NCBI RefSeq assembly: GCF_004801315.1
Contig: NZ_SSNW01000014.1
Location: 1-64,000 of the forward strand
Reading direction: 5' to 3'
Source: Deinococcus sp. Arct2-2
GTDB taxonomy: Bacteria > Deinococcota > Deinococci > Deinococcales > Deinococcaceae
Length of the DNA stretch: 64,000 bases
The translations under genes were made by a program, and so were the position numbers. Positions 28,224-37,077 of this stretch are shown here, in pieces. Position 1 is the first letter of the stretch. Each line of letters opens with the position of its first letter. A model generated the notes under the pieces. That model was given only the letters and a program-made list of their open reading frames with translations. It searched no databases and was not told the DNA's origin.

Positions 28224-29699
28224 ATGACCGCCACCACAGCCAGAAGCAGCACCGAACTCGCCGCCGCCTTCGAACAGGAGGCCAGACGCTTGATGGAGGA
28301 ATACAAGATTCCCGGCGTCACGCTGGGCCTGCTGACCCCGGACGGCGATCACTTCGTCAATCTGGGCGTCACCAATCTAGAAAACCCACTGCCCATCACG
28401 GAAGACACCATCTTCCAGATCGGCAGCACCACCAAGACCATCACCTCGCTGACCTGTTCGGTGCTGGTGGCGCAGGGCAAACTGGACCTGGACGTGCCGG
28501 TGCGAACCTACCTGCCCGACTTCAAGCTGAAAGACGAATCGGTGGCCGCCACTTTAACGGTGCGCGACGTGCTGACCCATCAGGGCGGCTTTCAGGGCGA
28601 CCTCTTCGAAGAGACCGGCAACGGCGACGACGCGCTGGCAAAGGTGCTGGACATCCTGGCCGAGTCGCCGCAGGTGGTGCCGCTGCGCGGCCACTGGAGT
28701 TACAACAACGCCGGGTTTTACGTGGCCGGGCGGGTGATCGAGGTGCTGACCGGCAAGCCCTTTGAAACCGCCGTCACCGAACTGATCTTCGGGCCACTGG
28801 GCATGGACCACACCCTCTTTTTCCCCAACCAGGTGATGACCTACCGCTTTACCACCGGACACAACAAGATCGAGGGCGAGATGGTGATCCAGCGGCCCTG
28901 GATTCTGCCGCGCTCGTCGGCCCCGGCGGGCGGAACCTTGAATTCCAGTCTGCGGGACATGACCCGCTACGCCCGTTACATGATGTCGGGAACCCTGCTG
29001 GCAGCGGTCTATCATGGGGCCGGGGCGGAAGGCGACGCGACCCAGCCCGCCGAGGCGTCACCGCTGGAAACGCTGAACCGCGCCCAACTCTGGACACCGC
29101 AGCGGCCCATCGGCAACGCTGTTAACGCCTTTCCGGGCGAGCTGGGCCAGATCGGGCAGAGCTGGTTTATCGATCAGTACCCGGAGGCCACCATCATCAG
29201 TCACGGCGGCACCACCCATGGCCACCAGTCGGACTTCTGGGTCTCGCCGGACCGGGGGGTGGGCTTTATCGCCATGACCAACGCCAGCAACGGCCACGCC
29301 TACAACCGCAAGCTCAGCAACTGGATCAAGCGCGAGCTGCTGAGCCTCAGCGCCCCGGAGCAGCCAGACCATCCCGTCAGCCCCGAGGACCTGAGCGCCT
29401 ATGAGGGCGAGTACCTGATCATCGGCATGCCGCTGAAAATCAGCTCTCACGCCGAGGATGGGCAGCTGACCCTCGCCATTCCCGACACCACGCCCGGCGC
29501 GAGCGGCACCAAGCCCGCCCCGCTGCGCTTTATCGGCCCGGACCGCGCGCTGGTGACGGGCGGCGGCGACATGGACGGCACCGGCGTCGAGTTCCTGCGC
29601 GGCAAAGACGGAGGGGTAGAGTTCATGCGCTTCGGAGCGCGGCTCTATCCGCTCGAGAGCCAAGAGGCGGCCCAGGCACTGCCATTGACCGCGCTGTAA
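28224..29699 (+). CDS. beta-lactamase-fold serine hydrolase (D-aminopeptidase-like), first of tandem pair
   Basis: A 491-residue hydrolase without an obvious signal peptide, so probably cytoplasmic. Nucleophile motif S68-T-T-K71, YNN (in HWSYNNAGFYVAG) and HGG (in ISHGGTTHG) are intact. A C-terminal lipocalin-like beta domain (from about 390) is typical of D-aminopeptidases and related esterases of this fold. In this operon, cleavage of imported peptides with D-residues is the likely job. Residues 8-104 are encoded by DNA nearly identical to the next gene; the rest has diverged. Confidence 0.85.
   Translation: MTATTARSSTELAAAFEQEARRLMEEYKIPGVTLGLLTPDGDHFVNLGVTNLENPLPITEDTIFQIGSTTKTITSLTCSVLVAQGKLDLDVPVRTYLPDFKLKDESVAATLTVRDVLTHQGGFQGDLFEETGNGDDALAKVLDILAESPQVVPLRGHWSYNNAGFYVAGRVIEVLTGKPFETAVTELIFGPLGMDHTLFFPNQVMTYRFTTGHNKIEGEMVIQRPWILPRSSAPAGGTLNSSLRDMTRYARYMMSGTLLAAVYHGAGAEGDATQPAEASPLETLNRAQLWTPQRPIGNAVNAFPGELGQIGQSWFIDQYPEATIISHGGTTHGHQSDFWVSPDRGVGFIAMTNASNGHAYNRKLSNWIKRELLSLSAPEQPDHPVSPEDLSAYEGEYLIIGMPLKISSHAEDGQLTLAIPDTTPGASGTKPAPLRFIGPDRALVTGGGDMDGTGVEFLRGKDGGVEFMRFGARLYPLESQEAAQALPLTAL
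28245..28537 (+). repeat. 293-bp near-identical direct repeat, copy 1
   Basis: Matches 29783-30075 with a single difference (T at 28462, C at 30000; offset 1538). It encodes the N-terminal part of the tandem hydrolases, including the nucleophile motif. Confidence 0.95.
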
Positions 29700-29761
29700 A
29701 GACCGAGCTTAGCGACTTTTTGTCGTGTATTCGCCGCGTCAGGCGGCAGGGAGGCCCACAC

Positions 29762-31243
29762 ATGACCGTAGCCACCACCAAGAGCAGCACCGAACTCGCC
29801 GCCGCCTTCGAACAGGAGGCCAGACGCTTGATGGAGGAATACAAGATTCCCGGCGTCACGCTGGGCCTGCTGACCCCGGACGGCGATCACTTCGTCAATC
29901 TGGGCGTCACCAATCTAGAAAACCCACTGCCCATCACGGAAGACACCATCTTCCAGATCGGCAGCACCACCAAGACCATCACCTCGCTGACCTGTTCGGC
30001 GCTGGTGGCGCAGGGCAAACTGGACCTGGACGTGCCGGTGCGAACCTACCTGCCCGACTTCAAGCTGAAAGACGAGTCGGTGGCGGCAGCGCTCACCACG
30101 CGCGACGTGCTGACCCATCAGGGCGGCTTTCAGGGCGATCTGTTCGAGGAAACCGGCGAGGGCGATGACGCCGTGGCAAAGGTGCTGGACGTGCTGGCCG
30201 AGTCGCCGCAGGTGGTGCCGCTACGCGGTCACTGGAGCTACAACAACGCCGGGTTTTACGTGGCCGGGCGCGTCATCGAGGTCATCACCGGCCAGACCTA
30301 CGAGGCCGCCGTGACCGAACTGGTGCTGAAGCCGCTGGGCATGGACCACACCTTCTTTTTCTCCAACGAGATCATGACCCACCGCTTCGCCGCCGGGCAC
30401 AACAAGATTGAGGGCGAAATGGTGGTGCAGCGCCCCTGGATGATGATGCGCTCGGCAGCTCCGGCAGGCAGCAGTTGTTCGTCCACCGTCAGCGATATGG
30501 CGAAATACGCCCACTACATCATGTCGGGAACGATGCTGGAACAGGCGGAGGCGACGCAGAAAGCGGCGGACGACTCGGCAGCGACGGAAAAGGCCGAAGT
30601 TCCCAAAACGCCCACCCTGAGCGGGATGGACCGCACGCACCTGTGGAAACCCGTCCGCCCCGTCGGTGTGGGCATCAATTCCTTTCCCGGCGAGGAAGGG
30701 CAGGTGGGCCAGAGCTGGTTTATAGATCAGCACCCGGACGCCCTGATCATCAGCCACGGCGGGACCACGCTGGGTCAGCAGTCGGATTTCTGGGTGTCGC
30801 CGGACCGGGGGGTGGGCTTTATCGCCATGACCAACGCCAGCAACGGCCACGCCATGAACCGCAAATTGGGCGAGTGGGTCAAGCGTGAGCTGCTGGGTCT
30901 GGTCAAGCCGGAACGCGCGGCAGTTGAGTTGAACGCGGACCAGCTCGAAACGTTTTCGGGCACCTACGACGTGATCGGTCAGACCTACAAGATCACGGCA
31001 GAAGTGGAGGACGGCCAACTGGCGCTGGTCATCCCCAACACCACGACGGGCGGCACCGAGAAGCTGGCCCTGCGCTTTATCGCCCCCGAGCGCGCCATCG
31101 TGATGGGCGGCGACGCGGACGGCATCGGCGTGGAATTTCTGACCACGGACGGCGAGGTGGACTTCCTGCGCTTCGGCGCACGGCTGTACCCGCTTGCCAG
31201 TGCGAACGCCGCCAGCGCAAGCCTGCCGGTAGACGCCCTGTGA
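29762..31243 (+). CDS. beta-lactamase-fold serine hydrolase, second of tandem pair
   Basis: A 493-residue paralogue of the preceding gene with the same motifs (S68-T-T-K71, YNN, HGG). The ATG at 29762 is chosen because GGGAGG lies ten bases upstream and the protein then aligns with its neighbour from residue 1. It carries a different insertion near residue 260-285 (acidic, Ala-rich: EATQKAADDSAATEKAE). The C-terminal half differs widely from the first copy, so the two may cut different peptides. The stop overlaps the start of the amidohydrolase (GTGA). Confidence 0.85.
   Translation: MTVATTKSSTELAAAFEQEARRLMEEYKIPGVTLGLLTPDGDHFVNLGVTNLENPLPITEDTIFQIGSTTKTITSLTCSALVAQGKLDLDVPVRTYLPDFKLKDESVAAALTTRDVLTHQGGFQGDLFEETGEGDDAVAKVLDVLAESPQVVPLRGHWSYNNAGFYVAGRVIEVITGQTYEAAVTELVLKPLGMDHTFFFSNEIMTHRFAAGHNKIEGEMVVQRPWMMMRSAAPAGSSCSSTVSDMAKYAHYIMSGTMLEQAEATQKAADDSAATEKAEVPKTPTLSGMDRTHLWKPVRPVGVGINSFPGEEGQVGQSWFIDQHPDALIISHGGTTLGQQSDFWVSPDRGVGFIAMTNASNGHAMNRKLGEWVKRELLGLVKPERAAVELNADQLETFSGTYDVIGQTYKITAEVEDGQLALVIPNTTTGGTEKLALRFIAPERAIVMGGDADGIGVEFLTTDGEVDFLRFGARLYPLASANAASASLPVDAL
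29783..30075 (+). repeat. 293-bp near-identical direct repeat, copy 2
   Basis: See 28245-28537: 292 of 293 positions identical, same orientation. Confidence 0.95.
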
Positions 31244-32874
31244 GTCAAACCTGGATCACCGGGGGCACCCTGCTGGACGGCACCGGAACCCCCGGACGCC
31301 GGGCCGACCTGCTGATCGAGGGCGAGCGCATTGCCCGGATCAGCGGCCCCGGCGGCCCCGCACCCGCTGGGGCCGAGGTGGTGGACGCCACAGGCCTGAC
31401 GGTGGCCCCCGGCTTCATCGACGTGATGAGCCATTCGGTGTCCACGCTGCTGCACGACGGCCTGAGCGTGGGCAAGGTCACTCAGGGCGTGACCACTGAA
31501 ATCATGGGCGAGGGCTGGACTCCGGCCCCAGCGGTGGAGGGCGAGGCGCACGGCTTCCCCATTCACGGCCTGCCCGGAGAGGACGCGGCGTGGATCGAGC
31601 GTTCAAGAGGTTGGACGCGCTTCGGCGACTGGTTGAGTGCCCAGGAAGAAGTGGGGGCGGCGGTGAACTTCGGTTCGTTTATTGGCGGCGCAACCGTCCG
31701 GATGGCGGGCCGGGGCCACGCCGAGGGAGACAGCACGCCGGAGCAGATCGCCCAGATGCGCCGGGTGGTGAGGGGGGCCATGGAGGACGGCGCGTTCGGG
31801 ATGGCAACGGCCCTGATCTATCCGCCCGGCAGCTATGCCAGTACCGATGAACTTGCCGCCCTGTGCGAGGAAGTCGCGGCGTTCGGGGGCATCTACATCA
31901 CCCACATGCGTTCGGAAAGTGCCGCCATTCTGGACGGGCTGGAAGAAGCGCTGGACATCACGGGGCGCAGCGGAGCGCGGCTGCATCTGTATCACCTGAA
32001 GGCGGCGGGCGAGGCGGCTTGGCCCAAGATGGAACAGCTGATTGAGCGGGTGAATGCCGAGCGGGCGGCGGGCCGGGACATCTCCGCCGATATGTACCTG
32101 TACACCGCCGGGGGCACGGGGTTGGCGGCTCTTGCGCCTCCGTGGGCCAGCGAGGGCGACCAGTTGGTGGAGCGCCTGCGAGACCCGCAGTCCCGCGCCA
32201 CCATTCGGCAGGCCATCTTGGAGCCGGACGGCACCTGGGAGCCGCTGGGCAGCCTCGCCGGGCCAGCCGGAGCCTTCCCGGTGGGCCTGAAACTGCCGGA
32301 ACACCGGGCCTACATCGGCAAGTCGCTGGCCGACATTGCACAGGCGCGGGGGCAGGACTGGATCGACGCGGCCCTTGACCTGATCACTTTGGAGCCGGAA
32401 CGGGTGGGCTGCCTGTTGCATCTGATGACCGAAAAAAACATCGAACGCCAACTGCTGGAACCCTGGGTGATGCTGGGATCAGATGCGGCGGGCTACGATC
32501 CGGCCCTGCAACCCGATGGGGGCACCACCGGACACCCCCGAGCAATGGGAAACTTTGCCCGCCTGCTGGGCCACTATGTGCGCGAACGCGGCGTGCTGAC
32601 CCTGCAGGACGCCGTGCACCGCATGACCGGACTGCCCGCTGGGCACCTGCGCCTGACCGACCGGGGCGAACTGCGGGCGGGGGCGTTTGCCGATGTGGTG
32701 GTCTTCGATCCGGCCACCATTCAAGACCGGGCCACCTACGCCGATGCGGGCCAACTGTCTACCGGAGTGCGTGACGTGTGGGTCAACGGGGTACGTGTCT
32801 TGCGGGACGGCCAGCACACCCGCGCCCTGCCCGGTCACCGTCTTTCCGGCTCCCAGCAGCGCAGCCCGCAATGA
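31240..32874 (+). CDS. D-aminoacylase-like amidohydrolase
   Basis: A 544-residue metal-dependent hydrolase of the N-acyl-D-amino-acid deacylase group. Landmarks are the N-terminal GGTLLDGTG, the QGVTTEIMGEGWTPAP block, metal-site pieces YITHMRSES and LYHLKAAGE, GSDAAG for the catalytic Asp, and the terminal AFADVVVFDP strand. The usual first metal motif HxH after GFID is replaced by MSHS, which I recall in a subgroup of these proteins. The likely role is release of free D-amino acids from N-acyl precursors made or imported by the operon. The GTG start is translationally coupled to the upstream hydrolase. Confidence 0.8.
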   Translation: MSQTWITGGTLLDGTGTPGRRADLLIEGERIARISGPGGPAPAGAEVVDATGLTVAPGFIDVMSHSVSTLLHDGLSVGKVTQGVTTEIMGEGWTPAPAVEGEAHGFPIHGLPGEDAAWIERSRGWTRFGDWLSAQEEVGAAVNFGSFIGGATVRMAGRGHAEGDSTPEQIAQMRRVVRGAMEDGAFGMATALIYPPGSYASTDELAALCEEVAAFGGIYITHMRSESAAILDGLEEALDITGRSGARLHLYHLKAAGEAAWPKMEQLIERVNAERAAGRDISADMYLYTAGGTGLAALAPPWASEGDQLVERLRDPQSRATIRQAILEPDGTWEPLGSLAGPAGAFPVGLKLPEHRAYIGKSLADIAQARGQDWIDAALDLITLEPERVGCLLHLMTEKNIERQLLEPWVMLGSDAAGYDPALQPDGGTTGHPRAMGNFARLLGHYVRERGVLTLQDAVHRMTGLPAGHLRLTDRGELRAGAFADVVVFDPATIQDRATYADAGQLSTGVRDVWVNGVRVLRDGQHTRALPGHRLSGSQQRSPQ

Positions 32875-32954
32875 ACGCCGCCCCCCATGACGCCGCGCCC
32901 AATGAAGAATTCATCCCGCCCCACTCTGCGGGCAGGCGGTAGCGTGGGGGCCGC

Positions 32955-33809
32955 ATGATCACCTCTCCCGCCGCCCTGCCTGCCCCCTTACCCACCACCG
33001 TCGTGGACTTGCTGCTGAAGGGTCTGGAAGGTTTCGGACGCCGTGACCAGATTATTGCCCGCCACTTTATAGACCACGCCGAAGAATTGCCGTTCCTGAG
33101 CGCCCTAGAACTGGCCGAAGCCCTGAATGTCAGCGGCGCGGCCATCACCCGCTTTAGCCAGCGGGTGGGCTTCGAGGGCTATCCGCACTTGCAGCGGGTC
33201 ATTCGGCAGGAGTTGCGGGCCACCCTGGGCATCAAGCAACCGGGGCAGCAGGACGCGGTGGTGGCGAGCTTCTGGGCCAGCCAACGGGCCAACCTCGACA
33301 TTCTGGAAACCGTGTCCGAACAGCAGTTGTTGGAGGTGGCCCGCGCTCTCGTGCAGGCCCGGCAGGTCTGGGTCATCGGGGCGCGGTCTTCGTATGGGCT
33401 GGCCCTCACCACCGAGTATCTGCTGTCGTCGTTTCGGCCCAGGGTGCAGGCCTACTCCACCGACCAATTGGCAAGTCGGCCCGAACAACTGCTGGAAATG
33501 AACGCCGAAGACGCGGTGCTGGTGTTCACCGTCCGGCGCTACAGCCGCTCCACCACCAAAGTCACCACCGCCCTGCAAAGCCGGGGGGTGCAAGTCTTGC
33601 TGCTCACTGATCAGGGCGCGTCCCCTCTCGGCAAAATCGCCCACCACAGCATCCGGATTCCCACGCAGGGATCTGAAGCGCTGGCCTCTCTGGCCCCCAT
33701 TCTCAGCCTGGTGTCCTTGATTGCCTCGCTGGTGGCCCGCGAACTGGACGGCGGGCACCTTCAGGAAGCCGAACAACTGAAAGAAGCGTTTTCGATCTAC
33801 GAATATTGA
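32955..33809 (+). CDS. MurR/RpiR-family regulator
   Basis: A 284-residue regulator with an N-terminal HTH_6 (LSALELAEALNVSGAAITRFSQRVGFEGY, about residues 50-80) and a C-terminal SIS sugar-phosphate-binding domain (WVIGARSSYGLAL, then LLLTDQGASPLG). MurR-type proteins respond to amino-sugar phosphates such as those from peptidoglycan recycling. That fits an operon for D-amino-acid-containing peptides. It lies 80 bp behind the amidohydrolase and probably controls the operon, though no operator was identified. Confidence 0.88.
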   Translation: MITSPAALPAPLPTTVVDLLLKGLEGFGRRDQIIARHFIDHAEELPFLSALELAEALNVSGAAITRFSQRVGFEGYPHLQRVIRQELRATLGIKQPGQQDAVVASFWASQRANLDILETVSEQQLLEVARALVQARQVWVIGARSSYGLALTTEYLLSSFRPRVQAYSTDQLASRPEQLLEMNAEDAVLVFTVRRYSRSTTKVTTALQSRGVQVLLLTDQGASPLGKIAHHSIRIPTQGSEALASLAPILSLVSLIASLVARELDGGHLQEAEQLKEAFSIYEY

Positions 33810-34219
33810 GGGTAGTGGTGAACTGGGTTGATCAGTGGTTCGGACGGTTTTTAGTTTCAAAAAGCAGTCCAGAGAGAAACGTGGTCTGGGACGCCCTGCA
33901 CGTTCCCCCCTCCCAGCCTCCCCCGCAAGGGTGGAGGAGCGAGAACACCGTGTTCTTGAACAGTGATCGGCAAAATCAGGAAACTGTCCGAACCATTGTT
34001 TGATGCACAACTAGAAAGACTTGCCTATATGGGGCGGGAACGCTCCTGGGTGGCCCCCTCACCCCGCTGCTGTGCAGTGCCCCTCTCCCGCAGGTGGAGA
34101 GGGCAACACCCCATGTTCGAGACTCTTTTTAATCCCGCATGAGAGACACACCACGCGGCCACTTTCCAGCGGCCAACTGTCCTGCCCCTCTCGTTCTACG
34201 ACTGGCGCACAATAACCCC
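33810..34219. other. intergenic with two repeat-like blocks
   Basis: About 410 bases without a gene. It holds a C/G-rich block at about 33903-33945 (CCCCTCCC with GGTGGAGG) and the inverted REP-like copy at 34050-34112. No promoter was pinned down for the reductase at 34220. Confidence 0.5.
34050..34112 (-). repeat. REP-like interspersed repeat, copy 2
   Basis: The reverse complement reads GGTGTTGCCCTCTCCACCTG onward and matches copy 1 (8824-8882) closely through the GCAGCGGGG tail. Confidence 0.6.
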
Positions 34220-34990
34220 ATGACCGATCCGCACCTGCCCCCGGTTTCCCGCCCCAACGTTCAGTTCGATTTCAGCGGTCAACGTGCGCTCGTGACTGGC
34301 GGGGGGAAAGGCATTGGCCGGGAAATCGCGTCTCTGCTGGCCCGCAGTGGGGCGGCGGTGGTGGCGGTCAGCCGCAGTGCCGAAGACCTGTTCAGCCTCA
34401 GCCGGGAAACAGGCTGCGAGGGTGTAGCCGCCGATCTGGGCACGGTGGACGGCGCGAAACGGGCCGCCGAAGCCGCCGGGCCGATTGACCTGCTGGTAAA
34501 CAACGCAGGAATTGCCTTGCTGGAGCCGTTTTTAGATGCCACGCCCGAAGCCTTTGACCAGACGATGAATGTGAATGTGCGGGCCGCCCTGATCGTGAGT
34601 CAGGTGGTGGCGCGGGGCATGATCGCGCGGAGAACAGCGGGGGCCATCGTGAACGTGTCCAGCCAATCCTCATCGGTGGGGCTGCCGCTGCACGCCGCCT
34701 ACTGCGCATCTAAAGGGGCGCTGGATCAACTGACCCGCGTGATGGCGATTGAACTGGGGCCACACGGCATCCGGGTCAATGCCGTGAATCCCACCGTGAC
34801 CCTGACGCCGATGGGCCAGATGGCGTGGGGCGATCCGGCCCGCAGCGCCCCGATGCTCTCCCGCATTCCGCTGGGCCGCTTTGCCCAGCCCCTTGATGTG
34901 GCTCAGGCGGTGGCCTATTTGCTCAGCGACGGGGCGGCCATGATCAACGGCGTGATGCTTCCGGTAGATGGGGGGTTTTTGACCTCGTAG
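34220..34990 (+). CDS. L-xylulose reductase-like SDR
   Basis: A 256-residue NADP(H)-type SDR strikingly like dicarbonyl/L-xylulose reductase (DCXR): TGGGKGIGR cofactor loop, VSRSAEDL, NNAGIALLEPFL, the VNVSSQSS serine strand, catalytic YCASKGALDQLT, and the long conserved tail VNAVNPTVTLTPMGQ with RIPLGRFA and LPVDGGF. DCXR interconverts L-xylulose and xylitol, which suits the adjoining polyol dehydrogenase and pentulose-kinase genes. The ATG at 34220 is chosen; the open frame upstream has no family similarity. It faces the transporter operon across a strong terminator. Confidence 0.8.
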   Translation: MTDPHLPPVSRPNVQFDFSGQRALVTGGGKGIGREIASLLARSGAAVVAVSRSAEDLFSLSRETGCEGVAADLGTVDGAKRAAEAAGPIDLLVNNAGIALLEPFLDATPEAFDQTMNVNVRAALIVSQVVARGMIARRTAGAIVNVSSQSSSVGLPLHAAYCASKGALDQLTRVMAIELGPHGIRVNAVNPTVTLTPMGQMAWGDPARSAPMLSRIPLGRFAQPLDVAQAVAYLLSDGAAMINGVMLPVDGGFLTS

Positions 34991-35004
34991 CTTTGGGCAG
35001 CGAG

Positions 35005-35042
35005 ACAGCAGGACGGGGCATCCACTCGCCCCGTCCTGCTGT
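35005..35042. terminator. strong bidirectional rho-independent terminator
   Basis: A perfect 15-bp stem (ACAGCAGGACGGGGC and complement) with an 8-nt loop, followed by CCATTTTTT on the plus strand. It sits between convergent genes ending at 34990 (+) and 35059 (-). Confidence 0.9.
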
Positions 35043-35058
35043 CCATTTTTTCTGGCCC

Positions 35059-35952
35059 CTACTTGATGGCCCCCATCGTGAGGCCCTGCACCAGATGGCG
35101 TGACACCAACAGCGAGAAAATGACGACGGGCAACACAATCAGCGTGCCCGTCGCCATGATTGCGCCCCACGGCACGTCGTAGCCGCTGAGGAAGTTGGTG
35201 GCGCGAACCGGAGACGTCACGCCGTCGCCGCGCGTGAGAAACAGGGCGAACAGCAACTCGTTCCAGCTAAAAATAAAGCTGAGGATGCTGGACACCACCA
35301 CGCCGGGCAGGGCCAGCGGTAGCGCGATTCTTAGGAAAATGAAGCCGGGCGACGCGCCGTCCACCATAGCGGCCTCGTCCAGTTCCCGTGGAATCGAGCG
35401 GAACTGATCGGTACAGATCCAGACCACCACCGGAATAGAAAACGTGAGGTACATGGCGATGAGGAGGCCCGGATGGCCGATCAGCCGGAGTTGCGAGGCC
35501 AGAAGATACACCGGCAAAATGATGACCACCGGCGACATGAAGCGGTTGGAGATGAACCAGAACCACAGGTCATCTTTGCGCCTAAAGTCGAAGCGGGCCA
35601 GTGCATAGGCGGCGGGCGTGCCCAGCAGCACGGCCAGCACGGTGGCGGTCGTCGCCACGATCAGCGAATTGACGAGGCTGCCGCCCACGTTGTACTGCTC
35701 GCCCAAAATGGTGCGGTAATGCTCCAAAGTGCCTGTAAACAGCAGCAGCGGCGGCTTGGAGAAAATCTGATTGGTGGTTTTGAGCGAGGTGCTGACCATC
35801 CACAGGAACGGAAACAGCGTGCCGAACAGGACAACCAACAGGCCGAATCCGTGCAGAGCCGCTTTGACCCGGCTGGAACGGCGGGCACGCTGCACGGCCA
35901 ACTGATCGGCGGTTCGGGGCACAGCAGCAGCAGAAGTGGAGTGCGTCGTCAT
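35059..35952 (-). CDS. sugar ABC transporter permease, MalG-like
   Basis: A 297-residue permease of the carbohydrate (CUT1) type with six membrane helices. The first is [22 protein letters not shown], the coupling loop is [25 protein letters not shown], and the C-terminal segment is [13 protein letters not shown]. It pairs with the upstream MalF-like gene (four-base overlap) and the binding protein at 37078. No ATPase is encoded here; CUT1 systems often share a common MsmK-type ATPase. Sugar or polyol import is expected. Confidence 0.92.
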   Translation of the reverse strand: MTTHSTSAAAVPRTADQLAVQRARRSSRVKAALHGFGLLVVLFGTLFPFLWMVSTSLKTTNQIFSKPPLLLFTGTLEHYRTILGEQYNVGGSLVNSLIVATTATVLAVLLGTPAAYALARFDFRRKDDLWFWFISNRFMSPVVIILPVYLLASQLRLIGHPGLLIAMYLTFSIPVVVWICTDQFRSIPRELDEAAMVDGASPGFIFLRIALPLALPGVVVSSILSFIFSWNELLFALFLTRGDGVTSPVRATNFLSGYDVPWGAIMATGTLIVLPVVIFSLLVSRHLVQGLTMGAIK

Positions 35953-36839
35953 GCGTTGTCTCCCCGGTAGAGATAGCGGATATACATCCGAGACAAGACG
36001 GTGGTGAGTACCAGCATCAGGATGGCCTGAGCCGATGCCACGCCCTGATCGAAGGCCCCGCGCAGGCCGATGCGCGTGATGTACAAATTGATCAGTTCGG
36101 TGGAACTGCCGGGGCCGCCGCTGGTCAGGGTGTACACCATGTCAAATTGCTTGAGGATGTCGGCGGTTCTCAGGATCAGGATGGCGGTCAGCGCGGGCAG
36201 CAAAAACGGCAACTGGATGTGGCGCAGCATGGCCCAGAAGGAGCGGGTTTCCAGCGTGGCGGCTTCTTCCACTTCTACCGGAACAGCCGTCAGGCCCGAC
36301 AGGAAAATGAGTGCAGCAAAGGGCGTCCACTGCCAAATTTCCATCAGCAAAATGGTGACGAACGCCAGATTGGGATTGCCCAGCCACTCGGTGCCCACCG
36401 TTTGCCCGGTGACACTGTTGAGGGCAAAATTGACCACGCCGAAATCCTGGTTGAACATCAAGCGCCCGATCAGGCCTGTGACCACCGGCGTCATGGCGAG
36501 CGGAATCACGAGCGCCACCCGCGCAAAGCCGCGCAGTCTGCCCCACGGCCCGCGCCGCAGCAGCATGGCAATGCCGAGGCCCAGCGCAATCTGAATGGGC
36601 AGCGACACGCCCAGATACAGCAGCGTGCGCCCAATCGCGCCCCAGAACGAGCCGTCTTTGAGAACCGTCAAGTAATTGCTGAGCCACACGAAGTCGTGAG
36701 GAATGTTGGGCTGCGCCAGCAGGTAGGTGTGCAGCGACACCCACGCGGCGAAGATCAGCGGATAAATGCCCACCACTGCCAGAACCAGCACGGCGGGCGC
36801 GAGGAAGACGAACGGGGTGATGCGTCGTTGGGTATGCAT
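35949..36839 (-). CDS. sugar ABC transporter permease, MalF-like
   Basis: A 296-residue CUT1 permease. N-terminal helix [21 protein letters not shown], central transmembrane domain and coupling loop [25 protein letters not shown] are in the expected order. It overlaps the MalG-like gene by four bases. It lies about 240 bp downstream of the binding-protein gene; that gap has no recognisable gene. Confidence 0.92.
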   Translation of the reverse strand: MHTQRRITPFVFLAPAVLVLAVVGIYPLIFAAWVSLHTYLLAQPNIPHDFVWLSNYLTVLKDGSFWGAIGRTLLYLGVSLPIQIALGLGIAMLLRRGPWGRLRGFARVALVIPLAMTPVVTGLIGRLMFNQDFGVVNFALNSVTGQTVGTEWLGNPNLAFVTILLMEIWQWTPFAALIFLSGLTAVPVEVEEAATLETRSFWAMLRHIQLPFLLPALTAILILRTADILKQFDMVYTLTSGGPGSSTELINLYITRIGLRGAFDQGVASAQAILMLVLTTVLSRMYIRYLYRGDNA

Positions 36840-37077
36840 AGGGCAGCACGCTCCGGGGCTGGCAGAAAGGGCGGGTGATGAACGAAAACGGATAGGCGTT
36901 CAAGCTCAGATCCGGTTCTGATACCGGGTGTCTGATATTGGGGCCGACGCAGGCGGCACAATCAATGGCGAATCAACAGAAATTGGGGAGGCCCGCAGCC
37001 GAACAGAAATACGGGAGAGAAGACCAGCCTGACCGCGCCTGCACACTCGGCCCTGCTGGACTTCTCCACCCTGCGGC

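Noticed and set aside
31603..32451. Minus-strand frame inside the amidohydrolase gene
   Set aside because: Shadow of a well-supported enzyme; no family features.
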